Shown here in pieces: positions 62,830-64,000 of a stretch of DNA of 64,000 bases (its first letter is position 1; the number at the start of each line of letters is the position of its first letter). This DNA is from Bog-756 sp963830165 (lineage in GTDB: Bacteria > Actinomycetota > Acidimicrobiia > Acidimicrobiales > RAAP-2): positions 310,001-374,000 of the forward strand of contig CAWHKZ010000011.1 of assembly GCA_963830165.1 (NCBI GenBank), read 5' to 3'. The notes below the pieces were generated by a model. The model worked only from the letters and a program-made list of their open reading frames with translations. It was not told where the DNA came from and searched no databases. The translations under genes were made by a program, and so were the position numbers.

Positions 62830-64000
62830 GTGAGGACCACGACCGTCGTCATCGGGGCCGGCCAGAGCGGACTTGCGATGAGTCGGCGTCTGTCGGACCG
62901 CTCGATAGACCACGTGGTCCTCGAGCGGGGTGAGGTCGGCAATTCGTGGCGGAAGGAGCGGTGGGACACGCTGCGCCTGCTGACGCCGAACTGGCAGTGC
63001 CGACTGCCCGGCTATGCGTACGGTGGTGACGATCCCGACGGATTCATGACCATGCCGGAGGTCGTCGAGTTCATCTCCGACTATGCGAAGCTGATCGCGG
63101 CGCCGGTGGAGGCGGGCACGACGGTCACGTCGGTGCACCACACCGATGGCGGATACGGGGTGATGACCGACCACGGCGAATGGCGGTGCCGGACGGTCGT
63201 ACTCGCCGCCGGAGCGTTCAACGTGCCGCACGTGCCCGCGTGCGCCACGGCCGTCCCGGCGACGGTGACCATGATGACGCCGATGGAGTACCGACGCGCG
63301 GAGCAGCTCGGCGAGGGTGGCGTGCTGGTGGTCGGTGCGTCCGCGACCGGCGTCCAGCTCGCAGCCGAGATCCGACGATCGGGCCGCGATGTCACCCTGG
63401 CCGTGGGTGAGCACGTCCGAGGGCCGCGCACCTACCGTGGCCGGGACATCCACTGGTGGATGGAGGCGGCCGGCGTCCTCGACGAGCGGTACGACGAGGT
63501 CGACGACATCGTCCGGGCCCGGCGGGTACCGTCGATGCAGCTCGCCGGGTCGCCCGATCGGGCGACGTTCGATCTGAACGCGCTCAGGAGCATCGGCGTG
63601 AAGATGACCGGTCGGCTCGCCGGCATACAGGGAGGCCGCGCCCAGTTCTCGGGTTCGTTGCGCAACAAGTGCGAGCTCGCGGACCTCAAGCTCGGCCGGT
63701 TGCTCACTGCCGTCGACGCCTGGGCGACGGAGAACGGCCTGGACCATTCGACCCCGCCGCCCAGCCGTCCTGCACCGACCGAGATCGATCCAGACCCGCC
63801 CCTGGGACTGGATCTCGGCAGTGGGGAGATCGAGACCGTCATCTGGGCGACGGGCTTCCACCCGGACTACTCGTGGCTCGACGTGGACGTCCTGGACGGC
63901 AAGGGGATGATCCGCCACGACGGAGGCGTCACCGACTCGCCCGGCATGTACCTGCTCGGATCCCCCTTTCTGCGTCGCCGCAAGTCGAGCTTCATCGATG
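62830..64000 (+). CDS. Flavin-dependent monooxygenase-like protein, 3' end missing
   Basis: The gene runs off the right edge; 390 codons are visible. The FAD loop is VIGAGQSGLAMSRRL, then WRKERWDTLRLLTPNWQC and PGYAYGGDDPDGFM. The NADP loop VLVVGASATGVQLAAEI and the TVIWATGFHPDYSW block follow. This set matches the CzcO/MSMEG_0569-type flavoproteins of Actinobacteria, which are Baeyer-Villiger- or N-monooxygenase-like; the substrate is unknown. GTG at 62830 after GGAAGGG. The partner OsmC gene lies just before. Confidence 0.88.
   Translation, partial: MRTTTVVIGAGQSGLAMSRRLSDRSIDHVVLERGEVGNSWRKERWDTLRLLTPNWQCRLPGYAYGGDDPDGFMTMPEVVEFISDYAKLIAAPVEAGTTVTSVHHTDGGYGVMTDHGEWRCRTVVLAAGAFNVPHVPACATAVPATVTMMTPMEYRRAEQLGEGGVLVVGASATGVQLAAEIRRSGRDVTLAVGEHVRGPRTYRGRDIHWWMEAAGVLDERYDEVDDIVRARRVPSMQLAGSPDRATFDLNALRSIGVKMTGRLAGIQGGRAQFSGSLRNKCELADLKLGRLLTAVDAWATENGLDHSTPPPSRPAPTEIDPDPPLGLDLGSGEIETVIWATGFHPDYSWLDVDVLDGKGMIRHDGGVTDSPGMYLLGSPFLRRRKSSFID

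Overview
This is a high-GC window (roughly 70% G+C by eye) with bacterial gene density, GTG and ATG starts, and many 4-bp ATGA/GTGA overlaps. The gene set points to Actinomycetota: BioB followed by a BsaP-like protein, MetY-MetX, a fused OleBC, DUF2079 and DUF2254 membrane proteins, and several actinobacterial-style MDR, SDR and thiolase proteins. An uncultured Acidimicrobiia-type organism would fit, but that placement is inference from gene content only. I saw no rRNA, tRNA, CRISPR array, phage module or origin.

Layout. 0-4 kb (minus): a membrane-protein fragment, biotin synthase with its auxiliary protein, an enoyl-CoA hydratase and S-adenosylhomocysteine hydrolase. 4-8.5 kb (plus): a beta-helix lipoprotein, then metY-metX for methionine synthesis; metX carries a -1 frameshift. 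8.7-13 kb: a PAS/GAF/EAL c-di-GMP phosphodiesterase and an unknown protein. 13-17.5 kb (minus): an oleA-oleBC-oleD operon for head-to-head long-chain olefin synthesis, broken by many indels. 17.5-31 kb: a peptidoglycan-binding lipoprotein, DUF2079, a DMT permease, an ASCH-like protein, a class II aldolase, an ArsR regulator with a shortened DinB-like partner, lysS, a FUSC-like protein (frameshifted), DUF2254 with a structured-looking leader, and an arylsulfatase. 31-35.4 kb: MarR/oxidoreductase pair, clpP, a divergent XRE regulator plus a ClpP homologue that has lost its catalytic triad, with a 13-bp repeat array between them, and an Fpg-type glycosylase. 35.5-37 kb: thiolase plus DUF35.

37-47 kb is a catabolic island: C45 acyltransferase, cyclase-type hydrolase, aminotransferase, two SDRs, an RpiR regulator, an APC permease, and a 3-oxoacid CoA-transferase. 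GCAA-N6-TTGC inverted repeats stand at both outward promoters of the permease/aminotransferase part and look like operators for the RpiR protein. 47-51 kb has lower GC and holds a carboxymuconolactone-decarboxylase-like gene and a small lipoprotein gene split cleanly by an IS21-family element (2487 bp, 12-bp ends, 6-bp target duplication). 51-55.2 kb is a TetR-controlled set (flavin/F420-type oxidoreductase, FAA hydrolase, VOC dioxygenase-like protein, SDR). 55.2-64 kb has an SCP2-like protein with a glycogen-debranching-type glucosidase, an FAD protein coupled to a persulfide dioxygenase-rhodanese fusion, an unknown helical protein, a methyltransferase, OsmC, and a partial flavin monooxygenase.

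Sequence quality. At least five isolated single-base indels in or near short homopolymers (metX, FUSC, ClpP-like, C45, cyclase), plus the dense cluster in the ole operon, mean frameshifts here may be residual base-calling errors rather than true mutations.
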